Assembly: GCA_003251535.1 (NCBI GenBank)
Contig: QKFD01000026.1
Coordinates: 17,843 to 81,842 of the forward strand
Source: Chromatiales bacterium
GTDB taxonomy: Bacteria > Pseudomonadota > Gammaproteobacteria > Thiohalomonadales > Thiohalomonadaceae
DNA: 64,000 nucleotides
Direction of reading: 5' to 3'
Position numbers and translations under genes: made by a program. A model generated the notes under the pieces. The model saw only the letters and a list, made by a program, of their open reading frames with translations, was not told where the DNA came from and searched no databases. Positions 18,031 to 27,065 of the stretch are shown one piece after another (within the stretch, counting starts at the first letter, position 1; each line of letters begins with the position of its first letter).

Positions 18031-19446
18031 ATGAGAACCCGCCTACTCTGCGGCCTGGCCGCCGCACTATCGCCTGTTACCGCCTTTGCTGCTGAAGAGG
18101 GCAACCGGCTTGACCTGACTGCTACCGGCTACGGCTTCATCGCCCTGGCGGTCTTTATCCTCGCCTACGCGCTGGTGATCTCGGAGGAGTTCCTCCACCT
18201 GCGCAAGTCGAAACCGATGGTGGTGGCGGCTGGCATTATCTGGGCGCTGGTCGGCATCGCCTATGCCGCGGCGGGAGACCACCACACCGCTGGAGCGGCA
18301 CTACAGGAGAACATCCGAGAGTATGCCGAGATGTTCCTGTTTCTCCTGGCGGCGATGACCTATGTCAACGTGATGGAGGAGCGCCTGGTCTTTGCCCGCC
18401 TCCGGGCCACCTTGGTGTCACGGGGTTTCAGCTTTGTGGCCGTGTTCTGGCTCACCGGGATCCTGTCGTTCTTCATCTCTGCGGTGGCGGATAACCTCAC
18501 TACGGCACTGTTGATGGGGGCCGTGGTGATGGCGGTGGGGGTCGGCAACACCGGCTTCATTGTGGTGGCCTGCATCAATGTGGTGGTGGCGGCCAACGCC
18601 GGTGGTGCCTTCAGTCCCTTTGGTGATATCACCACCTTGATGGTGTGGCAGAAGCAAATTTTACCGTTCTGGGACTTTTTTGATCTCTTCGTCCCCTCCT
18701 TCGTCAACTGGCTGGTGCCGGCAATCCTGATGGGGATGGCCGTCCCTAAGGGGAAGCCTGCGCCGCAGAGCGAGACGGTGCGCATCAAACATGGTGGTGT
18801 GGCCGTCATTGCCCTGTTTGGGGTGACCCTGGTGCTGGCCGTCTCGGCCCACAACTTTCTCCACCTGCCGCCGGTGATCGGCATGATGACCGGCCTCGGT
18901 CTGCTCAAGTTCTATGGCTTTCACCTCAAACGGCGGGAGCGCAAGCAGGGGGGGGATGTTTCTGGGCCGGAACAGGGTCGGCTCGGCACCGATCCGGAAG
19001 ATAAGGCGTTTGATATCTTCGCGGTGGTGGCCCGCGCCGAGTGGGATACCTTGATGTTCTTCTACGGTGTCGTGCTCTGTGTGGGCGGTCTTGGCACCAT
19101 CGGCTATCTGGCCATGGTCTCCCATGGGATGTACACCGGCTTGGGGCCGACCTGGGCCAACGTGCTGGTGGGGGTCATCTCGGCGGTGGTGGATAACATC
19201 CCGGTCATGTTTGCGGTGCTGACCATGCACCCGGAGATGGCCGATGGCCAGTGGCTCCTGGTGACGCTCACCGCTGGGGTGGGGGGCTCGCTACTGTCAG
19301 TGGGCTCTGCCGCTGGGGTGGCGCTCATGGGCCAGTCCCGCGGTCTCTATACCTTCTTCAGCCACCTCCGCTGGAGTTGGGCCATCGCCTTGGGCTACGC
19401 GGCCAGTATCTGGATCCACTTCATTGTCAATGCCCACCTGATGTAA
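18031..19446 (+). CDS. nhaD: NhaD-type Na+/H+ antiporter
   Basis: 471 residues from ATG 18031; the open frame upstream of it is not supported. The N-terminus is signal-like (MRTRLLCGLAAAL...AFAAEE). About 11-12 hydrophobic segments follow in the ArsB/NhaD ion-transporter fold. Conserved polar stretches within the membrane include SAVADNLTTALLMGAVVMAVG, ANAGGAFSPFGDITTLMVW and SAVVDNIPVMFAVL. NhaD exports Na+ (and Li+) in exchange for protons and is common in marine and halophilic bacteria. Ribosome binding site is weak. It converges on rsuA with a strong hairpin between. Confidence 0.9.
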   Translation: MRTRLLCGLAAALSPVTAFAAEEGNRLDLTATGYGFIALAVFILAYALVISEEFLHLRKSKPMVVAAGIIWALVGIAYAAAGDHHTAGAALQENIREYAEMFLFLLAAMTYVNVMEERLVFARLRATLVSRGFSFVAVFWLTGILSFFISAVADNLTTALLMGAVVMAVGVGNTGFIVVACINVVVAANAGGAFSPFGDITTLMVWQKQILPFWDFFDLFVPSFVNWLVPAILMGMAVPKGKPAPQSETVRIKHGGVAVIALFGVTLVLAVSAHNFLHLPPVIGMMTGLGLLKFYGFHLKRRERKQGGDVSGPEQGRLGTDPEDKAFDIFAVVARAEWDTLMFFYGVVLCVGGLGTIGYLAMVSHGMYTGLGPTWANVLVGVISAVVDNIPVMFAVLTMHPEMADGQWLLVTLTAGVGGSLLSVGSAAGVALMGQSRGLYTFFSHLRWSWAIALGYAASIWIHFIVNAHLM

Positions 19447-19451
19447 CTCTG

Positions 19452-19483
19452 GCCGGGGGGCCGGCCGATGGCGGCCCCCCGGC
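19452..19483. terminator. Bidirectional hairpin between nhaD and rsuA
   Basis: A perfect 12-bp GC-rich stem (19452-19463 with 19472-19483, loop of 8 nt) lies just after the nhaD stop and just before the rsuA stop on the other strand. No long T run follows on either side, but position and symmetry fit a shared terminator. Confidence 0.6.
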
Positions 19484-19494
19484 TAGGCGTCCTG

Positions 19495-20187
19495 CTAAAA
19501 GGCGGCTATCTCCTCCGCTGTGAGGGGCCGGTAGCCCCCCGGGGCCAGTGTCGGATCGAGCCGCAGTGGGCCGATCCGCTCCCGGTGGAGGGTGACCACT
19601 CGGTTACCGACCGCCGCCACCATCCGTTTTACCTGGTGATAGCGCCCCTCAAAAATGGTCAGGCGCAACTCGGCACTCCCCAAACGCTCCACCTCTGCCG
19701 GGCGGGTGGGCTGCTCCTCGCCCCGCAACAAGACCCCTTGACGTAGTTGGTCCAGCGCCTCATCGGCGATAGGTTCCGCCAGCTGGAGGCGGTAGTCTTT
19801 GGCGCAGTGGTGCCGGGGAGAGGTGATCCTGTGGGACCATTGGCCATCGTCGGTGAGCAGCAGTAGCCCGGTGGTGTCGAGATCGAGCCGCCCCGCGCTG
19901 TGCAGGCCATAGCGATCGGCCGGAGTGAGGAGATCGAGGGCCAGGGGGTGGCCCCCATCCTCGGTGGTACTGAGATAGCCCGCCGGTTTGTGGAGCATAA
20001 AGTAGCGGGGCCCGCTGGGGGCGAACAGCGTCTTGCCATCAAAGGTGATGGGTTCGGCGGGATCCACCTGGCGTGCCGGATCGCGCACGACCTCGCTGGC
20101 GAGCTGGATTCGGCCACTGCGGATGGCGCGTTGGGCGGTGCTACGGGTCAGCCCGTGGGCGTGGGAGAGCAGTTTATCTAGGCGCAT
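19495..20187 (-). CDS. rsuA: RsuA-family rRNA pseudouridine synthase
   Basis: 230 residues from ATG 20187 (an upstream in-frame TTG would add six residues). An N-terminal S4 RNA-binding domain (MRLDKLLSHAHGLTRSTAQ) precedes the synthase domain. The catalytic aspartate lies in SAGRLDLDTTGLLLLTDDG, with KDYRLQL and EGRYHQVKRMVAAVGNRV further along. In E. coli RsuA makes pseudouridine 516 of 16S rRNA. RluE/RluF relatives are close, so the exact target site is inferred from length and the S4 domain. Confidence 0.87.
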   Translation of the reverse strand: MRLDKLLSHAHGLTRSTAQRAIRSGRIQLASEVVRDPARQVDPAEPITFDGKTLFAPSGPRYFMLHKPAGYLSTTEDGGHPLALDLLTPADRYGLHSAGRLDLDTTGLLLLTDDGQWSHRITSPRHHCAKDYRLQLAEPIADEALDQLRQGVLLRGEEQPTRPAEVERLGSAELRLTIFEGRYHQVKRMVAAVGNRVVTLHRERIGPLRLDPTLAPGGYRPLTAEEIAAF

Positions 20188-20344
20188 GATAGGGGCTGAT
20201 TGCAAAAGGCGGTTGGCAACGGGTGGGGCGGCGTTAGATGATCCGCAAGTTTACGGTCGAACGTTGGGTGGCCAGGGAGAGAGGACGCCGCCCGGTTCGG
20301 CGCGTGGGATCCATTGTATCTTTGGCACAAGGGAGCCGCTTGTT

Positions 20345-20701
20345 ATGAATCTTTTCCAACGCCTACCACAAGGTGCCCGGTTTGAGTTCCAGGGCGAGCG
20401 TTATACCAAGGTGGGGCCGCTGACGGCCATCCACCAGGCGTCTGGGCAGCAGCGCATGATTCCTCGCTCTGCCGCTATTCACCCCCTTGATGAGGGGGCA
20501 TCGCACCTGACGACGGTACCGCGAGTCCCCTTGGAACCAGAGCGGATCGTGGCCGCCCTGGAGCGCTTCGAGGCGCACTGGCGCCGGGCCGCCGACGCGG
20601 GGCAGGTAGCCATTGCGACGCTGTTGGAGGCGCAAGCGGTACTGAAACGGGAGCTGGTAGGCGAGGATGAGCAACCCAAGGTTTTACCCATCCACAAATA
20701 G
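20345..20701 (+). CDS. Small conserved protein of unknown function
   Basis: 118 residues from ATG 20345, preceded by GGGAG; the open frame runs upstream but lacks support there. I do not recognise a named family. Residues 1-45 (NLFQRLPQGARFEFQGERYTK) look like a small beta-rich fold of the kind that reads parameter-like domains. The second half (EPERIVAALERFEAHWRRAA) is helical and ends in a Lys/Pro tail. No membrane segment or signal is seen. It lies 13 bp before the TIGR02647-like gene and is probably co-transcribed with it. Confidence 0.6.
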   Translation: MNLFQRLPQGARFEFQGERYTKVGPLTAIHQASGQQRMIPRSAAIHPLDEGASHLTTVPRVPLEPERIVAALERFEAHWRRAADAGQVAIATLLEAQAVLKRELVGEDEQPKVLPIHK

Positions 20702-20714
20702 AAAGAAAGGCGAC

Positions 20715-20963
20715 ATGATGCAAAAAACCGAGCGATTCGATGGGCACGATCTGGAGGAGCTGAAGCTCCTGGCCCTGTTCAATCTGGAGAGTATGCAAGA
20801 GGGGCTTCAGGTCCATCACAACGCAGGGGAGGAGGCCATGGCCGCGATGACCCGGCTCCACGCCAAGGGGTTGGTGACAGAGGCGGATGGTGGCTATCTC
20901 ACGGATCTCGGGGTGACCGCCGCGGAGCACCTCCAGGCGGTGTTAACCATCTTGCACCCGTAG
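20715..20963 (+). CDS. TIGR02647-family small protein
   Basis: 82 residues. ATG at 20715 follows GAAAGAAAGG; a second ATG is at 20718. The sequence LEELKLLALFNLESMQEGLQV, then a short helix and GLVTEADGGYLTDLGVTAAEH, fits my memory of the TIGR02647 family. That family is a winged-helix-like small protein widespread in gammaproteobacteria and of unconfirmed role. It follows the unknown 118-residue gene directly, so the two are probably an operon. A small GC hairpin (20979-20994) lies downstream. Confidence 0.65.
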   Translation: MMQKTERFDGHDLEELKLLALFNLESMQEGLQVHHNAGEEAMAAMTRLHAKGLVTEADGGYLTDLGVTAAEHLQAVLTILHP

Positions 20964-21088
20964 TTTCCCCCCGGGGGCGGGCCGTGATCGGCCCACCCCT
21001 TGGAATAGGTTGGTGGATTGGTTGATCTCGATCGGCAGGGGGGGCGGCAACGGACCCCACTGCTTGGATCGGGCGAGGTAGAGCCAAG

Positions 21089-21997
21089 ATGTGGGTCATT
21101 TCATCGGGTGCTGGTCACCGGCAGGCCACCACCCAAACCGGTGGTTGGCACTGTGATATTGATCCCCAACAGCTACAGCAGTGGGTGGCAGAGCTGGCCT
21201 TTCCGCGGCACTTTTTTGCTGAGCAGCACGCCAATCGCCAGGCGCGTGGCATCGTTGTCCGAGAGTTCCAGCGGTTGGGGTTGTCGCCCAGCCTACAAGG
21301 GGAGGCTACCAATGTCGTGGCCACCCTAGGGGTGCCGTGGGAGCAGTGCCGGGTGATTGTCGGCGCCCACTACGATAGCGTGCCCCGTACCCCGGGGGCA
21401 GATGACAACGCCAGTGCCGTGGCCGGTATGTTAGCGGTGGCCAAGGCGCTGCAACCGTTAGGCCCACTGCCAGTCGCCTTTGTCGCCTTCAATCAGGAGG
21501 AGGATGGCATGGTGGGCAGCCAGCAGCTGGTGGCCGAGCTGCGGGCCCGGGGTGGGCGGCAGCTGGTGTGTGCCCATGTGTTAGAGATGATTGGCTACTG
21601 TAGCCATGAACCCGGTTCGCAACACCTGCCTGTGGGCCTTCCGATTCGTGTCTCCAATGTGGGTAACTTCATCGGGGTGATTGCCAATCGCCGCTCCAAC
21701 GCCTGGGTGGCACCGTTGGTGGCCTTGGCGGAACGGAGGTTGCCAGAGTTGCCAGTCAAGGCGCTCAAGGTGTTTGCGGGGATGGAGCGGCTCTTTCCCC
21801 ACCTCCTGCGTAGTGACCACGGGCCATTTTGGCGGGCGGGGCTCCCGGCGCTGATGTGGACCGATACCGCCGAGTTTCGTAACCCCCACTACCACCGTCC
21901 CAGCGATCTCCCCGACACCTTGGACTATCAGTTCATGGCCCAGGTCGCCACTCTACTGACTTATATGGTGCGTACGCAGTGTGGTTGGGAGGGTTGA
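21089..21997 (+). CDS. M28-family zinc peptidase (aminopeptidase-like)
   Basis: 302 residues. The metal-binding landmarks of M28 peptidases occur in order: HYDSVPRTPGADDNASAVAG (His and Asp ligands), FNQEEDGMVGSQQL (catalytic Glu pair), VLEMIGYC and the final histidine in RNPHYHRPSDLPD. No signal peptide is visible, so it is probably cytoplasmic. The family removes N-terminal residues from peptides; the substrate is unknown. ATG 21089 is used with GAGG upstream. The GNAT gene follows by 3 bp, so they are likely co-transcribed. Confidence 0.85.
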   Translation: MWVISSGAGHRQATTQTGGWHCDIDPQQLQQWVAELAFPRHFFAEQHANRQARGIVVREFQRLGLSPSLQGEATNVVATLGVPWEQCRVIVGAHYDSVPRTPGADDNASAVAGMLAVAKALQPLGPLPVAFVAFNQEEDGMVGSQQLVAELRARGGRQLVCAHVLEMIGYCSHEPGSQHLPVGLPIRVSNVGNFIGVIANRRSNAWVAPLVALAERRLPELPVKALKVFAGMERLFPHLLRSDHGPFWRAGLPALMWTDTAEFRNPHYHRPSDLPDTLDYQFMAQVATLLTYMVRTQCGWEG

Positions 21998-22000
21998 TCG

Positions 22001-22423
22001 GTGTCGTTAACACAGAAGCGGGTGACGACGGTGCGTTTTACTACCCGCTTCTCTGACTTTGCCGCTTTGGCAGCGCTCTATCGGGAGGCGGGGTTGGGGG
22101 AGCGGGACGCCGCCTTGACCCAGGTGGCATTTGCCGCCAGTGAGTTCAAGGTGTTTGCCCTGGTGCAGGGGCAGGTCGTGGGGGCTGGGCGGGCCGTGGG
22201 GCCTGGGCTGGAGGCGGCCATGATCTGTGATCTTGCTGTACTCCCTCACTGGCAGGGGCGGCGCATCGGCAGCACCCTGCTGCTCTGGTTGAAGCAGCGT
22301 CTGGCCCGTCACCAGCGTATCCTGCTCTATCCTGAACCGGGGCGGGAGTCGTTCTACCACCGGCACGGTTTTCGCCCCTCTGGCCACGCCATGGTGGCGC
22401 AGGGGGCTGAGGCCCCTCCTTAA
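22001..22423 (+). CDS. GNAT-family N-acetyltransferase
   Basis: 140 residues starting at GTG 22001, 3 bp after the peptidase stop. The acetyl-CoA binding motif A appears as ICDLAVLPHWQGRRIGSTLLLWL, and the C-terminal YPEPGRESFYHRHGFRP is the usual end of this fold. The substrate cannot be told. Pairing with an M28 peptidase suggests an amino-acid or peptide substrate, which is inference only. Confidence 0.8.
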   Translation: MSLTQKRVTTVRFTTRFSDFAALAALYREAGLGERDAALTQVAFAASEFKVFALVQGQVVGAGRAVGPGLEAAMICDLAVLPHWQGRRIGSTLLLWLKQRLARHQRILLYPEPGRESFYHRHGFRPSGHAMVAQGAEAPP

Positions 22424-22604
22424 AGGGGCCAGCCACCCTCGCGGTGCTTGAAGGGGCGCTAGCCGCGGAACAAAAACGGCCGCTGGATCCCCGCCCGCAC
22501 CATCTCTGCCCCCGATGCTAGCCGGGGGGTCTCCTCCGTGGCTCCAGCCTAATAGCGCCCACCCCCTTCCCCATTCACGGCATGGCCGAGCCTGCTATGG
22601 GTGC

Positions 22605-22910
22605 CTATGGCGTTGTGGGGAGGTGGTAATAGGTGCGATTGAGGTAGTCGCTCACCGCCAAAACATCGTCATCGAACCAGCGCAGCTCCAGGTTCAGTTC
22701 GCAGCGGCGCACCTGCTTTTGTAGGCCCTCCCAGGAGGAGACGCGGCGGTTGGGGCGGGTATAGAGGCCGGAGCCGTCGCCGCCCGCCATGTTCGTGTGG
22801 CAGGCAACACAGTTCTGCTGGTGTAACTCGGCGCCGCGATCGGGCTCTGCCGCCAGGGCGGGTAGGCCGATCAGGGCGAGGAGCAGGGGGGTGTGACGTA
22901 GTAGGCGCAT
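22605..22910 (-). CDS. Small periplasmic c-type cytochrome
   Basis: 101 residues with a signal peptide ([20 protein letters not shown]) and one haem site, CVACH, at about residues 34-38 of the precursor. The fold continues to a C-terminal region around [16 protein letters not shown] distal Met ligand candidate is in [11 protein letters not shown]. It would carry electrons in the periplasm; the partner is unknown. ATG 22910 has GGAGG upstream. It stands alone, with about 70 bp to the M48 peptidase gene on the same strand. Confidence 0.82.
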   Translation of the reverse strand: MRLLRHTPLLLALIGLPALAAEPDRGAELHQQNCVACHTNMAGGDGSGLYTRPNRRVSSWEGLQKQVRRCELNLELRWFDDDVLAVSDYLNRTYYHLPTTP

Positions 22911-22981
22911 AGTTGGGTTCCTCCAGTGAAAAAGCGTAGCGGGTTTAGATGGCCGTGTGAGTCCCTATCACCGCGCCACCC

Positions 22982-24232
22982 TTAGCTGGCGGTGGCGTTG
23001 CGCTCTAGGTGGGCTACCCGCACCGGGGCCGGTGGGTGGGAGTCGTGGAAGGCCGAGTAGAGCGGATCGGGGGTCAAGGTACTGGCATTGTCGCGGTAGA
23101 GTTTGACCAGCGCTTGGATGAGGTCCCGCGCCTGGGTCTGCTCGGCTGCAAAGTCGTCCGCCTCAAACTCGTGGCGGCGCAGGGTGCGGGCGAGCAGCGG
23201 CTGGGTGAAGAGGGTAAATACCGGCGAGACCAGCAGAAACAGCGCCAGGGCGGTATGGGCTGAGGCCTGCTCCACCCCCAGTGCGCTGTAGAACCAAGGC
23301 TCTCCGGAGAGCCAGCCAAGCAGCGCCAGGCCAGTAAAGCTGAAGAGCGAGACGGTGATCAGGCGCTGGCGCACATGCTTGCGGCGATAGTGTCCCAGCT
23401 CATGGGCCAACACGGCCTCCATCTCCTGCTCATTGAGGGTGTTGAGCAGGGTGTCGAAGAAGACAATGCGCTTATGTCGCCCCAAGCCGGTGAAGTAGGC
23501 GTTACCGTGGGCCGAACGGCGCGACCCATCCATGACAAAGACCCCCTCGGCCTCAAAGCCGCAGCGGCGCAGTAGGGCCTCAATGCGGGCCACCAGGGAG
23601 GGGTTGTCGAGGGGGCTGAATTGATTGAATAACGGGGCGATGAAGGTGGGATAGGCCCACAACATCAGCAGGGTGAAGCCTATCCAGACCAGCCAGGCGT
23701 AGAGCCACCAGAGTGCCCCGGCGTGGTCCATCAGCCACAGGACCAGGGCCGCCATGGGGGTGCCGATCAGGGCGCCCAACAGGGCACCTTTGATGAGATC
23801 GCTGAAGTAGAGGCCGGCGCTGGTGCGATTAAAGCCAAAGCGCTGCTCAATGCCGAAGGTGTGTACCAGACTGAAGGGGAGATCCACTAGCGAGCCGATG
23901 AGGAATAGTGAGAGCAGAAAGCCTACCCCCGTGGCGACCGGCCCGAGGGCGAGGCTGTGCCAGGCGCTATCGAGGAGGCTCAATCCCCCTCCGAGGGTCC
24001 ACAGCAGCAGTACCAGCACGCCGAACAGGGTCTCCGCCATGCCCAGGCGGGTTTTGGCCACGGTGTAGTCGGCGGCCCGCCGGTGAGACTCCGGGGTGAT
24101 CCGGTCGGCAAAGGCGCTGGGCACCACGGCACGGTGGCTGGCCACATGGCGCACCTGCCGCCAAGCCAGCCATAGCTGCACCCCTGTGGTGAGGGCGAGG
24201 GCCAGTAGGAAGATCACTGTAAATGCGTGCAT
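22982..24232 (-). CDS. M48-family membrane zinc metallopeptidase (Ste24-like)
   Basis: 416 residues from ATG 24232. The long N-terminal half has several membrane segments, as in Ste24/CAAX-prenyl protease 1. The HExxH zinc site is in EAVLAHELGHYRRKH, the downstream Glu ligand is in RRHEFEADDFAAEQ, and the C-terminal signature is SAFHDSHPPAPVRVAHLE. The family removes residues from, or degrades, membrane proteins in bacteria. The full-length Ste24 architecture separates it from the shorter HtpX. Confidence 0.9.
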   Translation of the reverse strand: MHAFTVIFLLALALTTGVQLWLAWRQVRHVASHRAVVPSAFADRITPESHRRAADYTVAKTRLGMAETLFGVLVLLLWTLGGGLSLLDSAWHSLALGPVATGVGFLLSLFLIGSLVDLPFSLVHTFGIEQRFGFNRTSAGLYFSDLIKGALLGALIGTPMAALVLWLMDHAGALWWLYAWLVWIGFTLLMLWAYPTFIAPLFNQFSPLDNPSLVARIEALLRRCGFEAEGVFVMDGSRRSAHGNAYFTGLGRHKRIVFFDTLLNTLNEQEMEAVLAHELGHYRRKHVRQRLITVSLFSFTGLALLGWLSGEPWFYSALGVEQASAHTALALFLLVSPVFTLFTQPLLARTLRRHEFEADDFAAEQTQARDLIQALVKLYRDNASTLTPDPLYSAFHDSHPPAPVRVAHLERNATAS

Positions 24233-24312
24233 CGGCAAAATTGTCCTTTTAGCAGGCTAGTTTAGCTACTGATAGAATCGGCCCGAAATGTCCCATTGCG
24301 AGAGGAACACCG

Positions 24313-24855
24313 ATGTCTCAACACCCCGATCACCTTGTCTGGATCGACCTCGAAATGACCGGGCTCGACCCTCAGACCGATCGCATCATTGAGATCGCCA
24401 CCCTGGTGACCGACTCCCAGCTCAATCTGCTGGTGGAGGGACCGGTCTACGCTATTCATCAGAGCGAGACGGTGCTGGGTCGTATGGACGAGTGGAATAC
24501 CCGTCAGCACAACGGTTCAGGCCTGGTGGAGCGGGTGCGCAGCAGCAAGTATGACGAGCAGCAGGTGGAGAAGATGACCGTGGCCTTCCTTGAGCAGTGG
24601 GTGCCGGCCGGCAAGTCGCCCATGTGCGGTAACAGCATCTGCCAGGACCGCCGCTTTCTCGCCCGCTGGATGCCCAAGTTGGAGGCATTTTTCCACTACC
24701 GCAATCTGGATGTCTCCACCCTCAAAGAGCTGGCCCGCCGCTGGCGCCCGGAGTTGTACGCCGGCTTCAGCAAGAACGCCACCCATCTAGCGATGGATGA
24801 TATTCGGGAGTCGGTCCGCGAACTCCAGTACTACCGTGAGCATCTGTTGAAGTGA
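24313..24855 (+). CDS. orn: Oligoribonuclease
   Basis: 180 residues, normal for Orn. DEDDh exonuclease motifs are [21 protein letters not shown] and [14 protein letters not shown]. It degrades 2-5 nt RNAs, including pGpG, the linear product of cyclic di-GMP breakdown. This matters here because a PilZ-type synthase lies in the same window. It is divergent from the M48 gene. Confidence 0.97.
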   Translation: MSQHPDHLVWIDLEMTGLDPQTDRIIEIATLVTDSQLNLLVEGPVYAIHQSETVLGRMDEWNTRQHNGSGLVERVRSSKYDEQQVEKMTVAFLEQWVPAGKSPMCGNSICQDRRFLARWMPKLEAFFHYRNLDVSTLKELARRWRPELYAGFSKNATHLAMDDIRESVRELQYYREHLLK

Positions 24856-25029
24856 GCGCCCTCGCGCTGCAAGATAGGCTGGTCGCTCAAGTCAATTAAC
24901 CGGCGTCATCGCACCTAATATGGCCAGAGTGGGGTAAGCGGCGAATCTCCGTCAATAGTCTGACTCCTTCCCGGCCCATGGGGGGCGATGGCCCCACTCC
25001 AATCCCTAATAGGGGGCTGACAGCGGTTA

Positions 25030-25045
25030 TGGTACGTCGGTTGCA
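25030..25045 (+). promoter_or_regulatory. Sigma-54 promoter upstream of fliL
   Basis: TGGTAC at 25030, 5 bp, then TTGCA at 25041-25045 gives the GG-N10-GC spacing of sigma-54 promoters and one mismatch from TGGCAC-N5-TTGCA. Transcription would start near 25055, about 40 bp before fliL. This fits the RpoN/FleQ-type control of the middle flagellar genes in polar-flagellated gammaproteobacteria. Confidence 0.75.
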
Positions 25046-25095
25046 TTCGTTTCCGCAGCCCCTCTCCCCCCAGTATCCAATCGAGGCCGTTGTCC

Positions 25096-25605
25096 ATGGC
25101 AAAGAAAAAGGAGACCCCTCCCGATCTGGATCTCGACGCCGCCGGCAAAGCGGGCGGCGGCAAGAAGATGATCATCCTCTATGTCGTCATCGGTATCCTG
25201 GTCCTGGCGGTCGCTGGCCTTGGCACCCTGTTTGTCATGCGGCAGGGCGGCGAAGGCGGGGGCGAGGCGGCAGTGCATAAGAGCGAAGAGGCCTACTACA
25301 TCCCGCTCGACTCCCTCACCGTCAACTTCAATGCCAAGGGGCCGGCCCGTTTTCTCCAGGTGGATATGCAGGCGATGGCCCATAGCGAGGAGGTGGGTCA
25401 CCTACTGGAGATGCACAAGCCGGCCATTCGTAACGATCTCCTGCTGCTACTCGCCTCCCAGAGCTTTGATGTGGTGAGTACCCCAGAGGGCAAAGAGGCG
25501 CTGCGCCAGCAGGCCGTGGAGACCATCAACCGGGTCTTGTCGGAGCAGGCCAAGAGCCCCGAGCGGATCGAGACGGTCTACTTCACCAGCTTTGTGATGC
25601 AGTAG
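25096..25605 (+). CDS. fliL: Flagellar basal-body protein FliL
   Basis: 169 residues from ATG 25096 (an in-frame TTG at 25090 would add two). A charged N-terminus and one membrane segment (about residues 25-47, MIILYVVIGILVLAVAGLG) precede a periplasmic domain that ends in VYFTSFVMQ, the typical FliL C-terminus. FliL surrounds the stator units and affects torque. It is the first gene of the fliLMNOPQR operon behind the sigma-54 promoter. Confidence 0.93.
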   Translation: MAKKKETPPDLDLDAAGKAGGGKKMIILYVVIGILVLAVAGLGTLFVMRQGGEGGGEAAVHKSEEAYYIPLDSLTVNFNAKGPARFLQVDMQAMAHSEEVGHLLEMHKPAIRNDLLLLLASQSFDVVSTPEGKEALRQQAVETINRVLSEQAKSPERIETVYFTSFVMQ

Positions 25606-25613
25606 GCGTCCCC

Positions 25614-26609
25614 ATGGCCATCAATGATCTGCTCTCCCAAGATGAGATCGATGCCCTCCTCCACGGTGTGACCGAGGGGGATATCGATACCGGTGCCGAT
25701 GAGTTTGAAGAGGGGGAGGTCAGGGGCTACGACTTCACCAGCGAGGACCGTATTGTCCGCGGTCGGATGCCGACCCTGGAGATGGTCAACGAACGCTTCT
25801 CCCGCCACTTTCGCATCGCCCTATTCAACATGCTGCGCCGCTCCGCGGAGATCTCCGTGGGCGGGGTGGAGATGCTGAAGTTCTCTGAATATATCCACAC
25901 CCTGTTTGTTCCCACCAGCCTCAACATGGTGCGGGTCAAACCGCTACGCGGCACCGCCTTGCTCGTGTTGGACCCAAAGTTGGTGTTCATCGTGGTGGAC
26001 AACTTTTTTGGGGGTGATGGGCGTTACCACGCCAAGATCGAGGGGCGCGAGTTTACCCCCACCGAGCAGCGGGTGATCCAGATCCTGCTCAACCTCGCCT
26101 TTGCCGACCTGCACGAGGCGTGGGCGCCGGTCATGAAGCTCGACTTTGAGTACGTAAGCTCCGAGGTCAACCCGCAGTTTGCCAATATTGTTAGCCCCAC
26201 TGAGGTGGTGGTGGTCTCCAAGTTCCACATCGAGCTGGAGGGGGGCGGCGGAGATATGCATGTCACCATGCCCTACTCCATGCTCGAACCGATGCGCGAG
26301 ATCCTGGATGCCGGCGTGCAGTCTGACCGCAGCGATATCGACGAGCGCTGGATGGTGGCGCTGCGGGAGGAGGTGAAGAGCGCCGAGGTGGAGCTTTCCA
26401 GCACCCTCTGCGAGGCGCAGTTGACACTGCGTGACCTGGTCAATATGAAACCGGGCGACGTCATTCCCATCGAGATGCCGGAGTTAGTGACCCTCCGTGC
26501 GGAGGGGATCCCCGTCTTCCGTGGCCGGCTCGGGGTGTTTGACGAGAACCTTGCCATCAAGATTATGCGGTCAGTGGAGCGGCCTATCGTCAGTAACCGC
26601 GGTCCTTAG
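25614..26609 (+). CDS. fliM: Flagellar motor switch protein FliM
   Basis: 331 residues. The N-terminal peptide NDLLSQDEIDALLHG (about residues 4-18) is the known CheY-P binding motif. The middle domain follows (YDFTSEDRIVRGRMPTLE) and a C-terminal SpoA domain (LRDLVNMKPGDVIPIEMPE). FliM forms the C-ring, receives CheY-P and controls rotation. It starts 8 bp after fliL. The same short motif type recurs in the CheA of this window. Confidence 0.96.
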   Translation: MAINDLLSQDEIDALLHGVTEGDIDTGADEFEEGEVRGYDFTSEDRIVRGRMPTLEMVNERFSRHFRIALFNMLRRSAEISVGGVEMLKFSEYIHTLFVPTSLNMVRVKPLRGTALLVLDPKLVFIVVDNFFGGDGRYHAKIEGREFTPTEQRVIQILLNLAFADLHEAWAPVMKLDFEYVSSEVNPQFANIVSPTEVVVVSKFHIELEGGGGDMHVTMPYSMLEPMREILDAGVQSDRSDIDERWMVALREEVKSAEVELSSTLCEAQLTLRDLVNMKPGDVIPIEMPELVTLRAEGIPVFRGRLGVFDENLAIKIMRSVERPIVSNRGP

Positions 26610-26621
26610 TGGAGCCCAGGC

Positions 26622-27065
26622 ATGAGTAATGAAACCGAAGATGAGATGAGTGACGACTGGGCGGCGGCATTTGCTGAACAGGCCCAAGCGGAGGCAGAGG
26701 CGACCCGTCAGGGGCAGGCGGAGAAGGCTAAACCGAAAAAGCCGGCCTACCAAAAGGCCCCCTTCGAGGACTTTGATGAGGACGATATCCCGCCGCCGCG
26801 GGAGGAGCCCAACCTGGATGTGATCCTCGACATCCCGGTCACCATCTCCATGGAGATTGGCCGTACCCGTATCAACATCCGCAACCTGCTCCAGCTCAAC
26901 CAGGGCTCGGTGGTGGAGCTGGATCGGTTGGCGGGTGAGCCCCTTGATGTCCTGGTCAACGGCACCCTCATCGCCCACGGTGAGGTGGTGGTGGTCAATG
27001 AGAAGTACGGTATCCGCCTGACCGATGTCATCAGCCCCCAAGAGCGGGTGAAGAAACTGAAATGA
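26622..27065 (+). CDS. fliN: Flagellar motor switch protein FliN
   Basis: 147 residues. An acidic and Lys-rich N-terminal half precedes the C-terminal SpoA domain, starting LDVILDIPVTISMEIGRTRI and including GSVVELDRLAGEPLDVLVNG. It makes up the lower C-ring with FliM and binds the export ATPase complex. Its stop overlaps the fliO start by 4 bp. Confidence 0.95.
   Translation: MSNETEDEMSDDWAAAFAEQAQAEAEATRQGQAEKAKPKKPAYQKAPFEDFDEDDIPPPREEPNLDVILDIPVTISMEIGRTRINIRNLLQLNQGSVVELDRLAGEPLDVLVNGTLIAHGEVVVVNEKYGIRLTDVISPQERVKKLK

Noticed and set aside
20310..20335. TGGCAC upstream of the 118-residue gene as a sigma-54 promoter
   Set aside because: There is no GC at the -12 position with the correct spacing.
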